Assembly: GCF_001552135.1 (NCBI RefSeq) | Contig: NZ_BCQP01000020.1 | Location: 1 to 64,000 of the forward strand | DNA length: 64,000 bases | Reading direction: 5' to 3' | Source: Actinomadura chibensis NBRC 106107 | GTDB taxonomy: Bacteria > Actinomycetota > Actinomycetes > Streptosporangiales > Streptosporangiaceae | In this document: positions 45,524 through 55,678 of the stretch, piece by piece | Layout: each line of letters begins with the position of its first letter | How positions within the stretch are numbered: position 1 is the stretch's first letter | The notes under the pieces: generated by a model | Databases searched by the model: none | The model's input: only the letters and a program-made list of their open reading frames with translations | What the model was told of the DNA's origin: nothing | Translations under genes and position numbers: made by a program

Positions 45524-48487
45524 TCAGAGTCCGGCACGGTGCGCGACGGCCGCGGCCTGGGTGCGGCTCGTCACGTCCAGCTTCGCGAGGATGTTGGAGA
45601 CGTGGACGCTCGCCGTCTTCGGGGAGATGAACAGCTTCGCCGCGATCTCCCGGTTGCCGAGGCCCTCGGCGACGAGCTTCAGCACCTCGCGCTCGCGCCC
45701 GGTCAGCGCCGCCAGCGGCCCGGACCCGGCGGCGGGCTCGCGCGCGCGTTCCGGCCCGAGCCGCGCCCGCGTCCCGAGGTCGCGCAGCGCGGCGAGCAGC
45801 GGCGCCGCGCCGAGCCGCGTCGCGGCGCGCAGGGCGCGCCGCCACTCGGCGGCGGCCGCGTCCCGGTCGCCGCGCTCGGCGAGCGCCTCGGCGAGCCGCC
45901 ACCGCGACCGCGCCACCTCGTACACGAAGCCGCCGTCCGGGTCGCCGTAGGTGAACCGCTCGGTGGCCTCGCGCCACAGGTCGACGTCGAGGACGCCGTC
46001 GACCCGGCGGCGCTCGGCCTCGGCCCGCGCCAGCCACGCCTGCCCTTCGAGCCCGACCCAGGCGCGCGGCAGTCCCGCCTCGGTGAACGCGACCGCCCGC
46101 CGCGCCAGCCGGAGCAGCTCGTCCCCGGCCTCGGCCGCCCGCCGCGCCGCGTCGGCGTCGCCCGCCGCGCGGGCGCGGGCGGCGAGCTCGGCGTGCGCCC
46201 ACAGCCCGGTCGCGGCGATCCGGACGACGCCGACGTCCGGCCCGGTCATCCCCGCGACGATGCGCCCGACGTGCTCGATCGCCCTCTCCGGGTCGTCGCG
46301 CCACAGGGCCTGCTCCGCGGCGAGGCCCCGCGCGATGTAGGTGACGAGGAGGTCCTCGTGCCACAGCGGCGCGATCCAGCGCAGCCGCTCGTCCGCCGCG
46401 GGCTCGCCCTTGGCGACCTCGACGAACAGCGCGTACGCCGACACCTGCGCCTCGTAGGGCCGGACGACCTGCACCGCGAACTCGTCGGCGAGCCGGTCCG
46501 CCTCCGCCCAGTCGCCGGTCGTGTAGTGGATCAGGTAGCGCAGGCACCGCATGACGATGCCGTACGCGCTCCAGCCGAGCCCGTTGTCCAGTGCGAACCG
46601 CACGCCCTCGTCGGCGGAGCGGGCCGCGCCCGCGAGGTCGCCCCGGTCGAACTTCGTCCGGGCGTGGTGGAACCGGGCGCGCATCGCCGCGTGCGGGCTG
46701 TCCCCGGCCGCGTCGGCGAGGTCGCGGGCCCGCGCGAACACCTCCGCCACGTCCGGGTCGGCCTCCCGCGACTCCCGGTACAGCCCGAGCGTGACGAGCA
46801 GGCCCGCCTCCGCGCCCGGCGCCCCCGCCGCGCGCGCCTCGGCGGCGGCCCGCTCCGCGAACTCCGGCAGCTCCCCGTCCGGGTCGCGGTAGAGCAGGGA
46901 CCGGGCGTAGGTGGCGAGGGCCCAGGCGCGCTCGGGGGTGGGCGGATCGGCGTCCAGCATCGTCACCGCCTCCCGCGCGGTGTCCCGCGCCGCCTTGAGC
47001 TCGTCGATCTCGGCGAGGTAGGACGCGAGGTGCTCGCGGATCGCCGAGCGGAGCGCCCGGTCCGCGGGGACGACGGCGTCGGCCGCCTCCATCAGCCGCC
47101 GCAGCCGGTGCACGGCGCGGCGCGGCTCCCCGGCCCGCGCCGACTCCTGCGCGGCGGTCAGCGACAGCCGGAACCGGTCGGTGCCCGCGGCCGCCGCCGC
47201 GCCGGGGACGGCGTCCCACAGCTCCAGGGCCCGCTCGTAGTGCTCGAACGCCTCCGCGGGCGCGCCGAGCCGCGCCGCCTCCCGGCCCGCCCGCACGGAC
47301 GCGGCGAACGCGGCGGGCAGGTCGTGCGCGGCGAGGCTGTGGTGCGCGAGCTCGGCGGCGGAGCCGCGCGTCCCGGCGGGCAGGTCGGCGAGGCGGCGGG
47401 CGAAGTCGGCGTGCAGCCGGGTCCGCTCGCCGGGCAGCAGGTCGGCGTAGACGGCCTCGCGCAGCAGCGCGTGCCGGAACGTGTAGCCCGTCCCGGACGG
47501 GACGAGCAGCTGGTGCGACACGACCTCGCGCAGCGCCTCGCCGACCGCGGCCTCGTCCAGCCCGGACACGCGGCGGACCAGCTCGTCGTCGACGCGGCGC
47601 CCGGCGACCGCCGCGACCCGCACCACCCGCTGCCCGGCGTCCGACAGCCGCTCGACGCGCGACAGCAGCAGGTCGGCGAGCCCGGACGGCAGCTCCGTCG
47701 GCCCGTCCCCGGCGGGGGAGGGGGAGTCGAGCCCGGCCGAGTACAGCTCGCCCGCGTAGAACGGGTTGCCCTCCGAGCGGACGTGGACCCGCTCGACGAC
47801 GTCCGCCGTCACGGGCGCGGACCCGCGCGACAGCTCCGCCAGGTACTCGGCGGTCTCGCCGGGCCCGAACGGGCTGACCTCGACGCCGGTCACGTTCGGC
47901 AGCCGCAGCAGCTCCGCCACGACGGGCCGCAGCGGGTGCCGCCGGTGCAGGTCGTCCGACCGGTAGGTGCCGACGAGGCAGACCCGCTCGCGCTGCAGGA
48001 CGCGGCACAGGAACGTCAGCAGGTGCCGGGTCGAGCGGTCGGCCCAGTGCAGGTCCTCCAGGACGAGCAGGACGGGCCGCTCCCGTCCGAGCTCCCCGAG
48101 CAGGCCGAGCACGGCGCCGAACAGCTGCTGCTGGCCGAGTTCGGCGACCGCGCCCGGGTCGCCGCCGCTGTCGGGCAGGAGGCGGCCGAGGATCGGGCGG
48201 GCGTCGAGCGCGGCCCGGACGGCGTCCGCCTCCGCCCCGCCCGCGTGCGCGGCGGTCCAGAGCGCGTCCGCGAGCGGCAGGTACGGCATGCTCTCGCCCA
48301 GCTCGGCGCACTGCCCGAGGAGGACGGCGGCGCCGCGCGCGCGGGCGGCGCGGCAGAGCGCGCCCACGAGGTGGCTCTTGCCGACCCCGGCGTCCCCGCT
48401 GACCAGCACGGCCCCGGCGCCGCCCGCGGCGGCCCGGTCCAGCGCGGCGGTCAGTTCCGCGAGCTCGGCCGTCCTGCCGATCAGCAC
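45524..48487 (-). CDS. Large ATP-binding LuxR-family (LAL) transcriptional regulator
   Basis: 987 residues. The chosen start is GTG 48487 ([12 protein letters not shown]), with GGAAGGG about 6 nt upstream; the frame stays open to an ATG at 48547 that lacks a good site. The N-terminal P-loop is [19 protein letters not shown], Walker [16 protein letters not shown] long tetratricopeptide-like middle is rich in Ala-Arg helices. The C-terminal LuxR helix-turn-helix is [20 protein letters not shown] to [21 protein letters not shown] proteins are typically pathway activators responding to an inducer. It may act on the lanthipeptide locus downstream or on itself; a TATCCCATCTGGG element lies 30 bp upstream of its start. 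Confidence 0.92.
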   Translation of the reverse strand: MLIGRTAELAELTAALDRAAAGGAGAVLVSGDAGVGKSHLVGALCRAARARGAAVLLGQCAELGESMPYLPLADALWTAAHAGGAEADAVRAALDARPILGRLLPDSGGDPGAVAELGQQQLFGAVLGLLGELGRERPVLLVLEDLHWADRSTRHLLTFLCRVLQRERVCLVGTYRSDDLHRRHPLRPVVAELLRLPNVTGVEVSPFGPGETAEYLAELSRGSAPVTADVVERVHVRSEGNPFYAGELYSAGLDSPSPAGDGPTELPSGLADLLLSRVERLSDAGQRVVRVAAVAGRRVDDELVRRVSGLDEAAVGEALREVVSHQLLVPSGTGYTFRHALLREAVYADLLPGERTRLHADFARRLADLPAGTRGSAAELAHHSLAAHDLPAAFAASVRAGREAARLGAPAEAFEHYERALELWDAVPGAAAAAGTDRFRLSLTAAQESARAGEPRRAVHRLRRLMEAADAVVPADRALRSAIREHLASYLAEIDELKAARDTAREAVTMLDADPPTPERAWALATYARSLLYRDPDGELPEFAERAAAEARAAGAPGAEAGLLVTLGLYRESREADPDVAEVFARARDLADAAGDSPHAAMRARFHHARTKFDRGDLAGAARSADEGVRFALDNGLGWSAYGIVMRCLRYLIHYTTGDWAEADRLADEFAVQVVRPYEAQVSAYALFVEVAKGEPAADERLRWIAPLWHEDLLVTYIARGLAAEQALWRDDPERAIEHVGRIVAGMTGPDVGVVRIAATGLWAHAELAARARAAGDADAARRAAEAGDELLRLARRAVAFTEAGLPRAWVGLEGQAWLARAEAERRRVDGVLDVDLWREATERFTYGDPDGGFVYEVARSRWRLAEALAERGDRDAAAAEWRRALRAATRLGAAPLLAALRDLGTRARLGPERAREPAAGSGPLAALTGREREVLKLVAEGLGNREIAAKLFISPKTASVHVSNILAKLDVTSRTQAAAVAHRAGL

Positions 48488-48516
48488 CAGGAGTCCCTTC
48501 CGGTCATCTCCGTAAG

Positions 48517-48529
48517 TATCCCATCTGGG
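48517..48529. promoter_or_regulatory. TATCCCATCTGGG element upstream of the LAL gene
   Basis: A 13-bp sequence with CCCA-TC-TGGG symmetry, 30 bp before the regulator start. The same 13 bases occur once more in the window at 63945-63957, there inside a larger palindrome. Chance recurrence in 64 kb is unlikely. Confidence 0.35.
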
Positions 48530-48557
48530 CGGAAATGCCGGGGACATCGAACGTGCA

Positions 48558-48597
48558 CGGGCCCCGGATCCGGGGATGGGGAGGGATCCGGGGCCCG
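48558..48597 (-). terminator. Strong hairpin after the glycosyltransferase gene
   Basis: CGGGCCCCGGATCC (48558-48571) and GGATCCGGGGCCCG (48584-48597) form a perfect 14-bp stem around 12 nt. It is 20 bp downstream of the glycosyltransferase stop and insulates the LAL regulator gene. Confidence 0.85.
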
Positions 48598-48616
48598 CGA
48601 GACGGTGTCGGGCCGC

Positions 48617-49873
48617 TCAGCCGGCGAGCGCCGGGGTGCGGTCGTGCTCGACCTCGGCCTCCTCCTCGACCGCCGGCTCCGGCTCCTCGCGGGGCAGGAC
48701 GCGCTCGTACGCGCGGAGCGTCTCGGCGGCGACCCGCTCCAGCGAGTACCGGGAGCGGGCCCGGTCGGCGGCGGCGATCGAGTAGCCGTGCAGCGTCGTC
48801 TCCTCGGCGAGCAGGTGCCGGATCGCGCGGCCGATCACCACCGGCCGCCCGGCCGGGACGTGCAGCCCGGTGATGTGGTCGAGCACCTCGTCGGTGTTGC
48901 CGCCCGCGGCGGCCGCGACGACGGGCACGCCGCAGGCCATGGCCTCCAGCGGGGTCGCCGGGCACGGCTGGTGCGGGGTGAGGCAGAGCGCGAGGCTCGC
49001 CGTCCGCAGCAGCTTCGGCAGCGACTTGCGCGGCAGCCGGCCGAGGAAGATCACCCGGTCGTTGACGTGCAGTTCCTTCGCGAGCAGGATCAGCCGGTGC
49101 ACGACCGGGTCGGCTTCGAGCTCCTCGCGGGACGGGCCGCCCGCGACGGCCAGCTCGGCGTTCGGGACGTGCACGAGCGCGCGCAGCGCCGTGTCGACGC
49201 CGCCGGTCGCGAGGTCGTCGCAGACGAGCACGAGCCGGCGCCGGTCGCCGCGCGGCATCGCCGGCCCGGCCTGGGCGAACTGCTCGCCGTCCACGCCGTA
49301 CGGGACGACGGCCACGCTCGGCCGCGGCACGCCCATCCGGACGAGCTGCCCGGCCTCCTCGGCGTGCCCGGCGAGGACGACGTCGGCGTCCCGGCCGATG
49401 GCCTTCTCCAGCCGGTCGCGGTGCGGGTGGACGCGGCGCCCGGCGCGCCGCTCGGCGACGGCGACGCCGTGGTAGCTCTGCGCGAACGGGATGCCGAGCT
49501 CGCGGGCGACGGCGCAGGCGGCGAGTCCGCCGATCCAGCCGTGCGCGTGGACGATGTCGGGGCGCCCGGACCCGGACCAGCGGCGGCGCAGCCCGTCCGC
49601 GAAGTCGCGGACGTGCTCCAGCAGCTCGTCGTCGGACAGGGGGCGGGCGGGGCCGGCGTCCAGGTTGACCAGCGCCGCGCCGGGCGCGAGCCGGACCCTG
49701 GAGCGGGCGTCGGCGGACTGCCGCCGGGAGTACACGGTCACCTGGTTCGGCTTCCCGTCGGCGGTGAGCGGACGGGTGAGCGAACGGGCCAGATCCCGGA
49801 CGTGGACAGCCTGCAGGTGTTCGCCGTCGAGGTCGGAGGCGGACACGAGTGCGATGTTGAGCGAGCGGCGCAT
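48617..49873 (-). CDS. GT-B fold glycosyltransferase (family 4 type)
   Basis: 418 residues from ATG 49873, with GGAGG 7 nt upstream. The N-terminal Rossmann-like half begins MRRSLNIALVSASDLDGEHL and includes DIVHAHGWIGGLAACAVARE and QSYHGVAV. The C-terminal donor-binding half has VAVVPYGVDGEQF, VIFLGRLPRKSLPKLLRTA and the family motif PATPLEAMACGVPVV, followed by the second Glu in GNTDEV. It should transfer a sugar from a nucleotide-sugar with retention. The acidic tail (EEPEPAVEEEAEVEHD) is unusual. Acceptor unknown; there is no clear link to the lanthipeptide, as a terminator separates it from the regulator. Confidence 0.87.
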   Translation of the reverse strand: MRRSLNIALVSASDLDGEHLQAVHVRDLARSLTRPLTADGKPNQVTVYSRRQSADARSRVRLAPGAALVNLDAGPARPLSDDELLEHVRDFADGLRRRWSGSGRPDIVHAHGWIGGLAACAVARELGIPFAQSYHGVAVAERRAGRRVHPHRDRLEKAIGRDADVVLAGHAEEAGQLVRMGVPRPSVAVVPYGVDGEQFAQAGPAMPRGDRRRLVLVCDDLATGGVDTALRALVHVPNAELAVAGGPSREELEADPVVHRLILLAKELHVNDRVIFLGRLPRKSLPKLLRTASLALCLTPHQPCPATPLEAMACGVPVVAAAAGGNTDEVLDHITGLHVPAGRPVVIGRAIRHLLAEETTLHGYSIAAADRARSRYSLERVAAETLRAYERVLPREEPEPAVEEEAEVEHDRTPALAG

Positions 49874-50041
49874 GACGGATCCTCCGGGACAACACAGGGG
49901 AAGCACGGAGGTATCTGCGTCGTAGACACCTGCTCGGCCAGTTTCATATCCGGCGGCGCCTTCCGTCAAACCTCGCGAATCGGATCTCCGTCCCCCGCGC
50001 CCCACCGGAGCGGCGTCCCACCAGGGGTGATACTGGTTCTG

Positions 50042-50677
50042 ATGGACGACGAACGAGTCTGGTACGTCGCGTACGGATCGAACCTCTACCGCGAGAGGTT
50101 CCGCTGCTACCTGTCCGGCGGACGCCCGGAGGGCGGGGCCCGGCACTACACCGGCTGCCGCGATCCGCGCCCGGCCCTGGACGAGCGCCCGGTGACGGTT
50201 CCGGGCGGGATCTACTTCGGGTACACCTCCCTCGTCTGGGGCGGCGGGATGGCGTTCTACGACCCGGCCCTGCCCGGCCGCGCCGCCGCCCGCGCCTACC
50301 TGCTGACCCGCCGCCAGTTCTGCGACGTCCTGTCCCAGGAGATGCGCCGCGACGTCGGGACCGACCACGACCTCTCGGAGGCGGTCGGGCGCGGGCGGCA
50401 GCGGCTCGGGCCGGGGCGGTACGAGACCGTCCTCAAGGTGGGGGAGCGCGGCGGGCACCCGATGCTGACGTTCACCGCGCCCGCCCCGATCGCGCCGAAC
50501 GCGCCGACCGCCCCGTACCTGACCATGCTCGGCAACGGGCTGCGGGAGGCGCACGGCTGGTCCGCCGGGCGCGCCGCCGCCTACCTGGCCGGACGCCCCG
50601 GCGCCGCGGGCGCCTGGACGGCCCCGGACGTCGCCGCCCTGCTCAGCCCGCCGGACCGGGGACGACCGGCAGGTTGA
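50042..50677 (+). CDS. Gamma-glutamylcyclotransferase-like protein
   Basis: 211 residues from ATG 50042. VWYVAYGSNLYRERFRCYL at the N-terminus is the family mark: the YGSN loop binds the gamma-glutamyl or equivalent amide. GMAFYDPALPGRAAARAYLLTRRQF follows. Proteins like this are sometimes labelled histone deacetylase in actinobacteria, which the sequence does not support. The substrate is unknown. Its last 35 bp overlap the convergent hydrolase gene. Confidence 0.7.
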   Translation: MDDERVWYVAYGSNLYRERFRCYLSGGRPEGGARHYTGCRDPRPALDERPVTVPGGIYFGYTSLVWGGGMAFYDPALPGRAAARAYLLTRRQFCDVLSQEMRRDVGTDHDLSEAVGRGRQRLGPGRYETVLKVGERGGHPMLTFTAPAPIAPNAPTAPYLTMLGNGLREAHGWSAGRAAAYLAGRPGAAGAWTAPDVAALLSPPDRGRPAG

Positions 50678-52280
50678 CCGTCGACGGGTGCGCCGGGTCG
50701 TGCAGGATCTCCTGGTCCGCGGTCAGCATCTCGGTGGCGGTGCCGATCGGCGCGCCGGTGCCCGGGTTGCGCGCGACGCGCGGGTAGGCGCCGCTCGCGA
50801 CCTGGACGCGGACCCGGTGCCCGCGCCGGAACCGGTGCCCGGCGGGCCACAGCTCGACCGCGACGTGCCGGACGCCGTCCTCGCCGGGCTCCGGGGTGCC
50901 GGGGACGAGCCGCCGCATCCCCTCGCACAGGTTCAGCGACTCGCCCTCCGGCGTGACGTCGCACAGCCGGACGACGAAGTCGGTGTGCTCGCGGTTCGAC
51001 CGGACGTACAGGTCGGCGGTGACCGGGCCGATGATCTCCAGGTCGTCGTCGAGGACGTCCGAGGTGTAGGTCAGGACGTCCCGCCGCCGCTCCAGCCGCC
51101 GCTGGTCGGTGGACGGGTGCGTCTCGCCGAGCAGCGTCGGCCCGCCGAGGAACGGGGTGGGGTGCTCCGGGTCGTAGCGGTAGGTGTCCGGCTCGGACTC
51201 GGGGGGCGCGTCGGGGGAGAGGGCCCCGCCCGGCTGGAGGTGCCAGCGCTCCTCCCGCATGCCCGGGACGGGCCAGTCGGGGAACTCGCGCCACTCGTCC
51301 GCCCCGGTGATGAACAGCCGGACGGCGAGCTCGCGCAGGTCGGACGGGTCGTCCAGCAGGTGCGCGCGGAACCACTTGACCGACTCGCCGACCGACCCGC
51401 GCATCATCCGCTGGTCGGCGTGGAACCACGGGCCGATCGTCAGGTAGGGCCGCCGCCCGGCGGCGCGCAGGGCCGCGTAGTCCTTGATCTGCCAGGGCAG
51501 GAAGATGTCGTACCAGCCGCCCGTCATGTTCACCGGGGCGGTGACCTGCGACACGGTCGGGCTGAAGTCGCGCTTGTCCCAGAACGGGGTGTCGGGGCCG
51601 TTGACGAGCAGCTCCTGGAAGAAGCGCTGCTGCTCGCCGGTCGCGAGCCGGTCCAGCTCGGCGAGCGGGCGGCCGGACAGCGTCGCCCGGCGGGCCCGGC
51701 GCGGCGACATCACCGCGGTCGTGATCCCGGACAGGGAGTTCTTCATCCGCGCGGTCAGGTCGACCCAGATCAGCGCCGACTCCAGCGCGAACGTCCCGCC
51801 GACGTGGACCGCGTCGCGGAACGTCGAGGCCGTGACCTGCATCGACAGGGCGCGCAGCTCGGGCCCGGCCTCCGCCGCGACCGCCCACTGGACGTAGCCG
51901 AGGTAGCTCGGGCCGTGCATCGCGAACGTCCCGCCGAACCAGGGCTGCGCCTTCAGCCACTCGACGGTGGCGAGGCCGTCCTCGCGCTCGTCCAGCGCCT
52001 CGAACACGCCGCCCGACCCGAAGCCGCCGCGGACGCTCTGCACGACCACCTGGAACCCGTGCGACGCGAACGCCTGCCCGCACATCAGCCCGAACGGGCC
52101 GCGCCGCCCGTAGGGCGACCGGACGAGCACCGTCGGCGCCCGCTCGACGTCGGCCGGGGCGTAATGGTCGGCGAGGAGCGTGACGCCGTCGGCGGCGGGC
52201 ACCTCCAGGTCTCGCTCGACCATGACCCGGTGGGGGCCGTTCCGCAGTCCCAGCGCCGTGACCCCGAGCCGGCGCATCAT
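50643..52280 (-). CDS. CocE/NonD-family (X-Pro dipeptidyl-peptidase type) hydrolase
   Basis: 545 residues from ATG 52280 (GTAGG 7 nt upstream; earlier in-frame GTGs exist up to 52295). The N-terminal alpha/beta-hydrolase half has VLVRSPYGRRGPFG, VVVQSVRGGFGSGG and FAMHGPSYLGYVQW, with the nucleophile Ser in H-G-P-S-Y-L-G, and later GGWYDIFLPWQIKDY with the acid. The C-terminal half is the beta jelly-roll of the family (VTADLYVRSNREHTDFVVRL, GHRVRVQVASGAYPR). Members hydrolyse esters or acyl-prolyl peptides. Divergent from the MscS gene. Confidence 0.9.
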   Translation of the reverse strand: MMRRLGVTALGLRNGPHRVMVERDLEVPAADGVTLLADHYAPADVERAPTVLVRSPYGRRGPFGLMCGQAFASHGFQVVVQSVRGGFGSGGVFEALDEREDGLATVEWLKAQPWFGGTFAMHGPSYLGYVQWAVAAEAGPELRALSMQVTASTFRDAVHVGGTFALESALIWVDLTARMKNSLSGITTAVMSPRRARRATLSGRPLAELDRLATGEQQRFFQELLVNGPDTPFWDKRDFSPTVSQVTAPVNMTGGWYDIFLPWQIKDYAALRAAGRRPYLTIGPWFHADQRMMRGSVGESVKWFRAHLLDDPSDLRELAVRLFITGADEWREFPDWPVPGMREERWHLQPGGALSPDAPPESEPDTYRYDPEHPTPFLGGPTLLGETHPSTDQRRLERRRDVLTYTSDVLDDDLEIIGPVTADLYVRSNREHTDFVVRLCDVTPEGESLNLCEGMRRLVPGTPEPGEDGVRHVAVELWPAGHRFRRGHRVRVQVASGAYPRVARNPGTGAPIGTATEMLTADQEILHDPAHPSTVNLPVVPGPAG

Positions 52281-52457
52281 TCCCACGCCTACCACTTGAT
52301 CGATCGTAACCGCCCCGACCGTCGAGCCACGTCACCGGTGTCCGCGATGTGTCTCGCCGGGGCGGCGTCTTCACTACGATCGGGACGCGCAATACCGCAA
52401 ATCAGGATTTCACGGACAGGCCGCGGGCCGTCCGGCGGAGGGGGAGACGCACGCGTC

Positions 52458-53546
52458 ATGGACCACGTCCATCTGAGCTGGGAGCGCGTCACCGTCGCGG
52501 CGATCGTGCTCGCGGCCGCCCTGCTGATCGCGATCGGGCTGCGCTGGCTGACCGGACGGCTGTTCCGCCGGGCCGGCGCCACCCGCTGGACCTGGGACGA
52601 CCTCATCGCCCGGCTCGTGCGCGACCTCGCGGTCCCCGTCTCGCTCATCCTCGGCCTGTGGATCGCGGCGAAGGTCCTGGACCTGCCCCGCGGCACGCTC
52701 GACGTGACCGCGAAGGTGCTCACCGCCGTGACGATCCTCGCGGTGTCGCTGGCGTCGGCGCGGCTGCTCGCGGGCGGCGTCACCGCCTACGCCAAGGCCC
52801 GGCAGGGCGTCGCCGCCAACGTGACGATCTTCGCCAACATCTCGCGGGTGATCGTCCTCGGCATCGGCGTGCTCGTGATGCTGCAGAGCCTCGGGATCTC
52901 GATCTCGCCGCTGCTCGGCGCCCTCGGCGTCGGCGGCCTCGCCGTCGCGCTCGCGCTGCAGGACACGCTCGCCAACCTGTTCGCGGGGGTGCACGTCCTC
53001 GCGTCCAAGACGATCGAGCCGGGCGACTACATCCGGCTGTCGACGGGCCAGGAGGGCTACGTCGTCGACATCAACTGGCGCAACACCTCGATCCGGACGC
53101 TGTCGGACAACATCGAGGTCATCCCGAACCAGCGGTTCTCGGACACGATCCTGACCAACTTCCACCGTCCCGCCCAGGACATGTCGATCATGGTGTACGC
53201 GAAGGTCGCGTACGAGGTGGACCTCGACCGGGTGGAGGAGCTGCTCACCGCGGTCGGGCACCAGGTCATGAAGGACGTGCAGGGCGGCGTGGAGGACGCG
53301 AGCGTCCTCGTCCGGTTCGACGACTTCAACGACGCGACGGTCGGCTTCCACGTGATCCTGCGGTCCACGGAGTTCGGCGACCAGTTCCTGATCAAGCACG
53401 AGTTCCTGAAGCGGCTGCACCGGACGCTGCGCGAGGAGGGCATCGCGCCGCCCTACTGGCACCACCGCGTCGTCGTCGACGAAGTGGGCAAGGACGAAGC
53501 CGTCCGCAAGGACGAGGTGGCCCGCAAGGACGGGCTCGCCCTCTGA
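52458..53546 (+). CDS. MscS-family mechanosensitive ion channel
   Basis: 362 residues. Three N-terminal hydrophobic helices are followed by the pore-lining TM3, GVGGLAVALALQDTLANLFA, and the beta domain (IEPGDYIRLSTGQEGYVVDI, NTSIRTLSDNIEVIPNQRFS). The cytoplasmic vestibule ends at about residue 335. The C-terminus carries a charged VGKDEAVRKDEVARKDG repeat. It should open under membrane tension to release solutes in osmotic downshock. Convergent with the TetR gene, with 3 bp between stops. Confidence 0.92.
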   Translation: MDHVHLSWERVTVAAIVLAAALLIAIGLRWLTGRLFRRAGATRWTWDDLIARLVRDLAVPVSLILGLWIAAKVLDLPRGTLDVTAKVLTAVTILAVSLASARLLAGGVTAYAKARQGVAANVTIFANISRVIVLGIGVLVMLQSLGISISPLLGALGVGGLAVALALQDTLANLFAGVHVLASKTIEPGDYIRLSTGQEGYVVDINWRNTSIRTLSDNIEVIPNQRFSDTILTNFHRPAQDMSIMVYAKVAYEVDLDRVEELLTAVGHQVMKDVQGGVEDASVLVRFDDFNDATVGFHVILRSTEFGDQFLIKHEFLKRLHRTLREEGIAPPYWHHRVVVDEVGKDEAVRKDEVARKDGLAL

Positions 53547-53549
53547 CCC

Positions 53550-54128
53550 TCAGGGGCGGAGGATCGGCAGCAGCACCTCGTCGACGACCGACTCCAGGAA
53601 GGCGTCGTCGATCGGCCCGCCCTCGGTGAGGCCGTGGTACACGACCACGGCCGGTCCGACGGCCGCGATCTGCCGGGTCGCCGCCTCCGGGCGGATCTCG
53701 CCGCGCTCGGCGGCCTGCCGCAGCGCCTCGAACGCCGTCTCCCGGACGGGCTGCGACAGCCGCTGGTGCACGACGTCGTGCATCAGCCCCTTCCCCTCCT
53801 CGGTCTCCTCCTTCAGGACCTTGAACGCGGCGTTGCGGCAGGTGACCAGCGTGTCGCGCAGCACGACGAGGGTGGCGAGCAGGTCCTCGCGGACCTTGCC
53901 GGTGGACGGCGGCCCGGGCGGCTCGGGCAGCGCGTGCTTCAGCGCGTCGGTGATGAGCGCCTCCTTGGACGGCCACCGCCGGTAGAGCGCGGCCTTGCCG
54001 GTGCGGGCGGCGGCCGCGACGCCCTCCATGGTCAGCCGCCGGTAGCCGACCGTCTCCAGCTGCGCGAACACGGCGTCGAAGATCGCGGCCTCCAGGGCTC
54101 CGCCGCGCCGCCGGGTCGCGGGGGTCAC
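53550..54128 (-). CDS. TetR/AcrR-family transcriptional regulator
   Basis: 192 residues from GTG 54128, with GGGGAGG 5 nt upstream. The N-terminal DNA-binding helices are AIFDAVFAQLETVGYRRLTM, then GVAAAARTGKAALYRRWPSK, a textbook TetR helix-turn-helix. The C-terminal ligand domain resembles TetR_C groups linked to efflux. It is divergent from an MFS pump gene, and the shared region holds a GAACGC-GA-GCGTTC operator-like repeat, so it very likely represses the pump and itself. Confidence 0.92.
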   Translation of the reverse strand: MTPATRRRGGALEAAIFDAVFAQLETVGYRRLTMEGVAAAARTGKAALYRRWPSKEALITDALKHALPEPPGPPSTGKVREDLLATLVVLRDTLVTCRNAAFKVLKEETEEGKGLMHDVVHQRLSQPVRETAFEALRQAAERGEIRPEAATRQIAAVGPAVVVYHGLTEGGPIDDAFLESVVDEVLLPILRP

Positions 54129-54148
54129 GCCGTCCTCCCCAAAATAGT

Positions 54149-54162
54149 GAACGCGAGCGTTC
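54149..54162. promoter_or_regulatory. Likely TetR operator between regulator and pump
   Basis: GAACGC-GA-GCGTTC, perfect 6-bp arms, 21 bp from the regulator start and about 87 bp from the pump start. The arms resemble common AcrR/TetR-class operators. Confidence 0.65.
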
Positions 54163-54248
54163 TCTTTCGCGCCGATCGGTGATACGTTCCGCCCATAGTG
54201 TACTTCGCCGTTCCTTAAATGCCGTTCCTCGATCCCGAAAGGTACGCC

Positions 54249-55664
54249 GTGCCCGCATCCCACGGGCGGACGGCCGTGGCCAGGGACTCCACTCCCGCGG
54301 CCGCGCCGTCGTCCCATCATCGTCCAGGCGTCGTCCTCGCCGTCATCGTCGGCTGCCAGCTCATGATCGGGCTGGACACCTCCGTCGTCACCATCGCGCT
54401 GCCCCAGATCCGGGAGGGGCTCGGGATGACGACCGGGGGCCTCGCCTGGGTCCAGAACTCCTACATGCTCGCATTCGGCGGGCTGCTGCTCCTCGGCGGA
54501 CGGGCCGGGGACGTCTTCGGCCGCCGCCGCGCGTTCGTCGCCGGGGTCGCCGTGTTCACCGCCGCGTCGCTGCTCGGCGGGTTCGCCACGGCGGGCTGGT
54601 GGCTGCTCGCCGCGCGCACCGCGCAGGGCGTCGCCGCCGCCGTCGCCGCGCCGAGCGCGCTGGCCCTGATCGCCACCAGCTTCCAGGGCGCCGAGCGCGT
54701 CCGGGCGCTGAGCGTCTTCTCCGCCGTCACCGGCGCGGGCGCCGCCATCGGCATGCTCGCCGGGGGAGCGCTCACCGAGGCCGGGTCCTGGCGGTGGGTG
54801 TTCTTCGTGAACGTCCCGGCGGGCGTCGTGCTGGGGCTGGCCGCGCGCCGCGTCCTCACCGAGACCGGGCGGCGTCCCGGCCGGTTCGACGCGGGCGGCG
54901 CCGTCACCTCCACGGCCGGGATGACCGCGCTCGTCTACGCGCTGATCAGGGCCGGGGCGGACGGCTGGGGCGACGCCCGCGCGCTCGCCGCGTTCGGCGC
55001 GGCCGTCGTCCTGCTCGCCGCGTTCGTCGCCGTCGAGTGGCGGGCGCGCGAACCGGTCATGCCGCTCTGGCTGCTCACCGGACGCGACCGCGCCGCGTCC
55101 TACCTGACCCAGTTGCTGATGGCCGCGTCGATGTTCGGCGCGTTCTTCTTCCTCACCCAGTACCTCCAGCAGTCGCTCGGCTACGGGCCGCTGCGCGCGG
55201 GCGCGGCGTTCCTGCCGGTGGTCGGCCTGCAGTTCGCGACGGTGCGGCTCGTCCCGCGGATCCTGCCGCGGGTCGGCGCCCGGTGGCTCGTCGTGACCGG
55301 GGCCCTCGCCATCGGGGTCGCGCTGCTGTGGCTGTCGCGGCTGTCGCCGGGGGACGGCTATGCCGCCGGGCTGCTCGGCCCGTTCACGCTGATGGGCCTC
55401 GGCGGCGGGCTGACGGTCATGCCGCTGAACGTGACGATCCTCGGCAGCGTCGGGCCCGAGCACTCGGGCGCCGCGTCCGGCGTCGCGCAGGCGATGCTCT
55501 GGACCGGCGGGTCGCTCGGGTCGGCCGCCATGGTCACGGTGTACGGGTCGGCGCACTCCGGGCACGACGTCGTGAGCGGCATGGACGCCGCCTACGCGAC
55601 CGGCGCGGTCTTCGCGGCGGCGGGGATGCTGGTCGCGCTGCTCGTGCTGCGCGTCAGACGCTGA
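54249..55664 (+). CDS. MFS efflux transporter, DHA2 (14-helix) type
   Basis: 471 residues from GTG 54249, which has GAAAGG 6 nt upstream; an ATG at 54219 lacks a site. The first helix block LAVIVGCQLMIGLDTSVVTI is the DHA2 motif (Asp in helix 1). LGGRAGDVFGRRRAFVAG is MFS motif A, and PSALALIATSF follows. About 14 hydrophobic helices end at VALLVLRVRR. It should export drugs or a self-made toxic compound by proton antiport. The divergent TetR regulator is its probable repressor. Confidence 0.92.
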   Translation: MPASHGRTAVARDSTPAAAPSSHHRPGVVLAVIVGCQLMIGLDTSVVTIALPQIREGLGMTTGGLAWVQNSYMLAFGGLLLLGGRAGDVFGRRRAFVAGVAVFTAASLLGGFATAGWWLLAARTAQGVAAAVAAPSALALIATSFQGAERVRALSVFSAVTGAGAAIGMLAGGALTEAGSWRWVFFVNVPAGVVLGLAARRVLTETGRRPGRFDAGGAVTSTAGMTALVYALIRAGADGWGDARALAAFGAAVVLLAAFVAVEWRAREPVMPLWLLTGRDRAASYLTQLLMAASMFGAFFFLTQYLQQSLGYGPLRAGAAFLPVVGLQFATVRLVPRILPRVGARWLVVTGALAIGVALLWLSRLSPGDGYAAGLLGPFTLMGLGGGLTVMPLNVTILGSVGPEHSGAASGVAQAMLWTGGSLGSAAMVTVYGSAHSGHDVVSGMDAAYATGAVFAAAGMLVALLVLRVRR

Positions 55665-55678
55665 CACCCGCGGGTCAG
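55661..55678. terminator. Stop-stop near-palindrome between convergent genes
   Basis: CTGACACCCGCGGGTCAG holds the pump gene's TGA (55662-55664) and the acyltransferase's TGA (55675-55677) on opposite strands. It has the same arrangement as at 1150 and 7949. Confidence 0.3.

Noticed and set aside
45539..50677. 1712-codon plus-strand open frame across the LAL regulator and glycosyltransferase
   Set aside because: Only its last 211 codons (from 50042) encode a recognisable protein; the rest is antisense to two genes with clear motifs and ribosome sites.
50042..50677. Histone deacetylase, a label sometimes given to similar proteins
   Set aside because: The YGSN motif and fold are those of gamma-glutamylcyclotransferases; no deacetylase metal motif is present.
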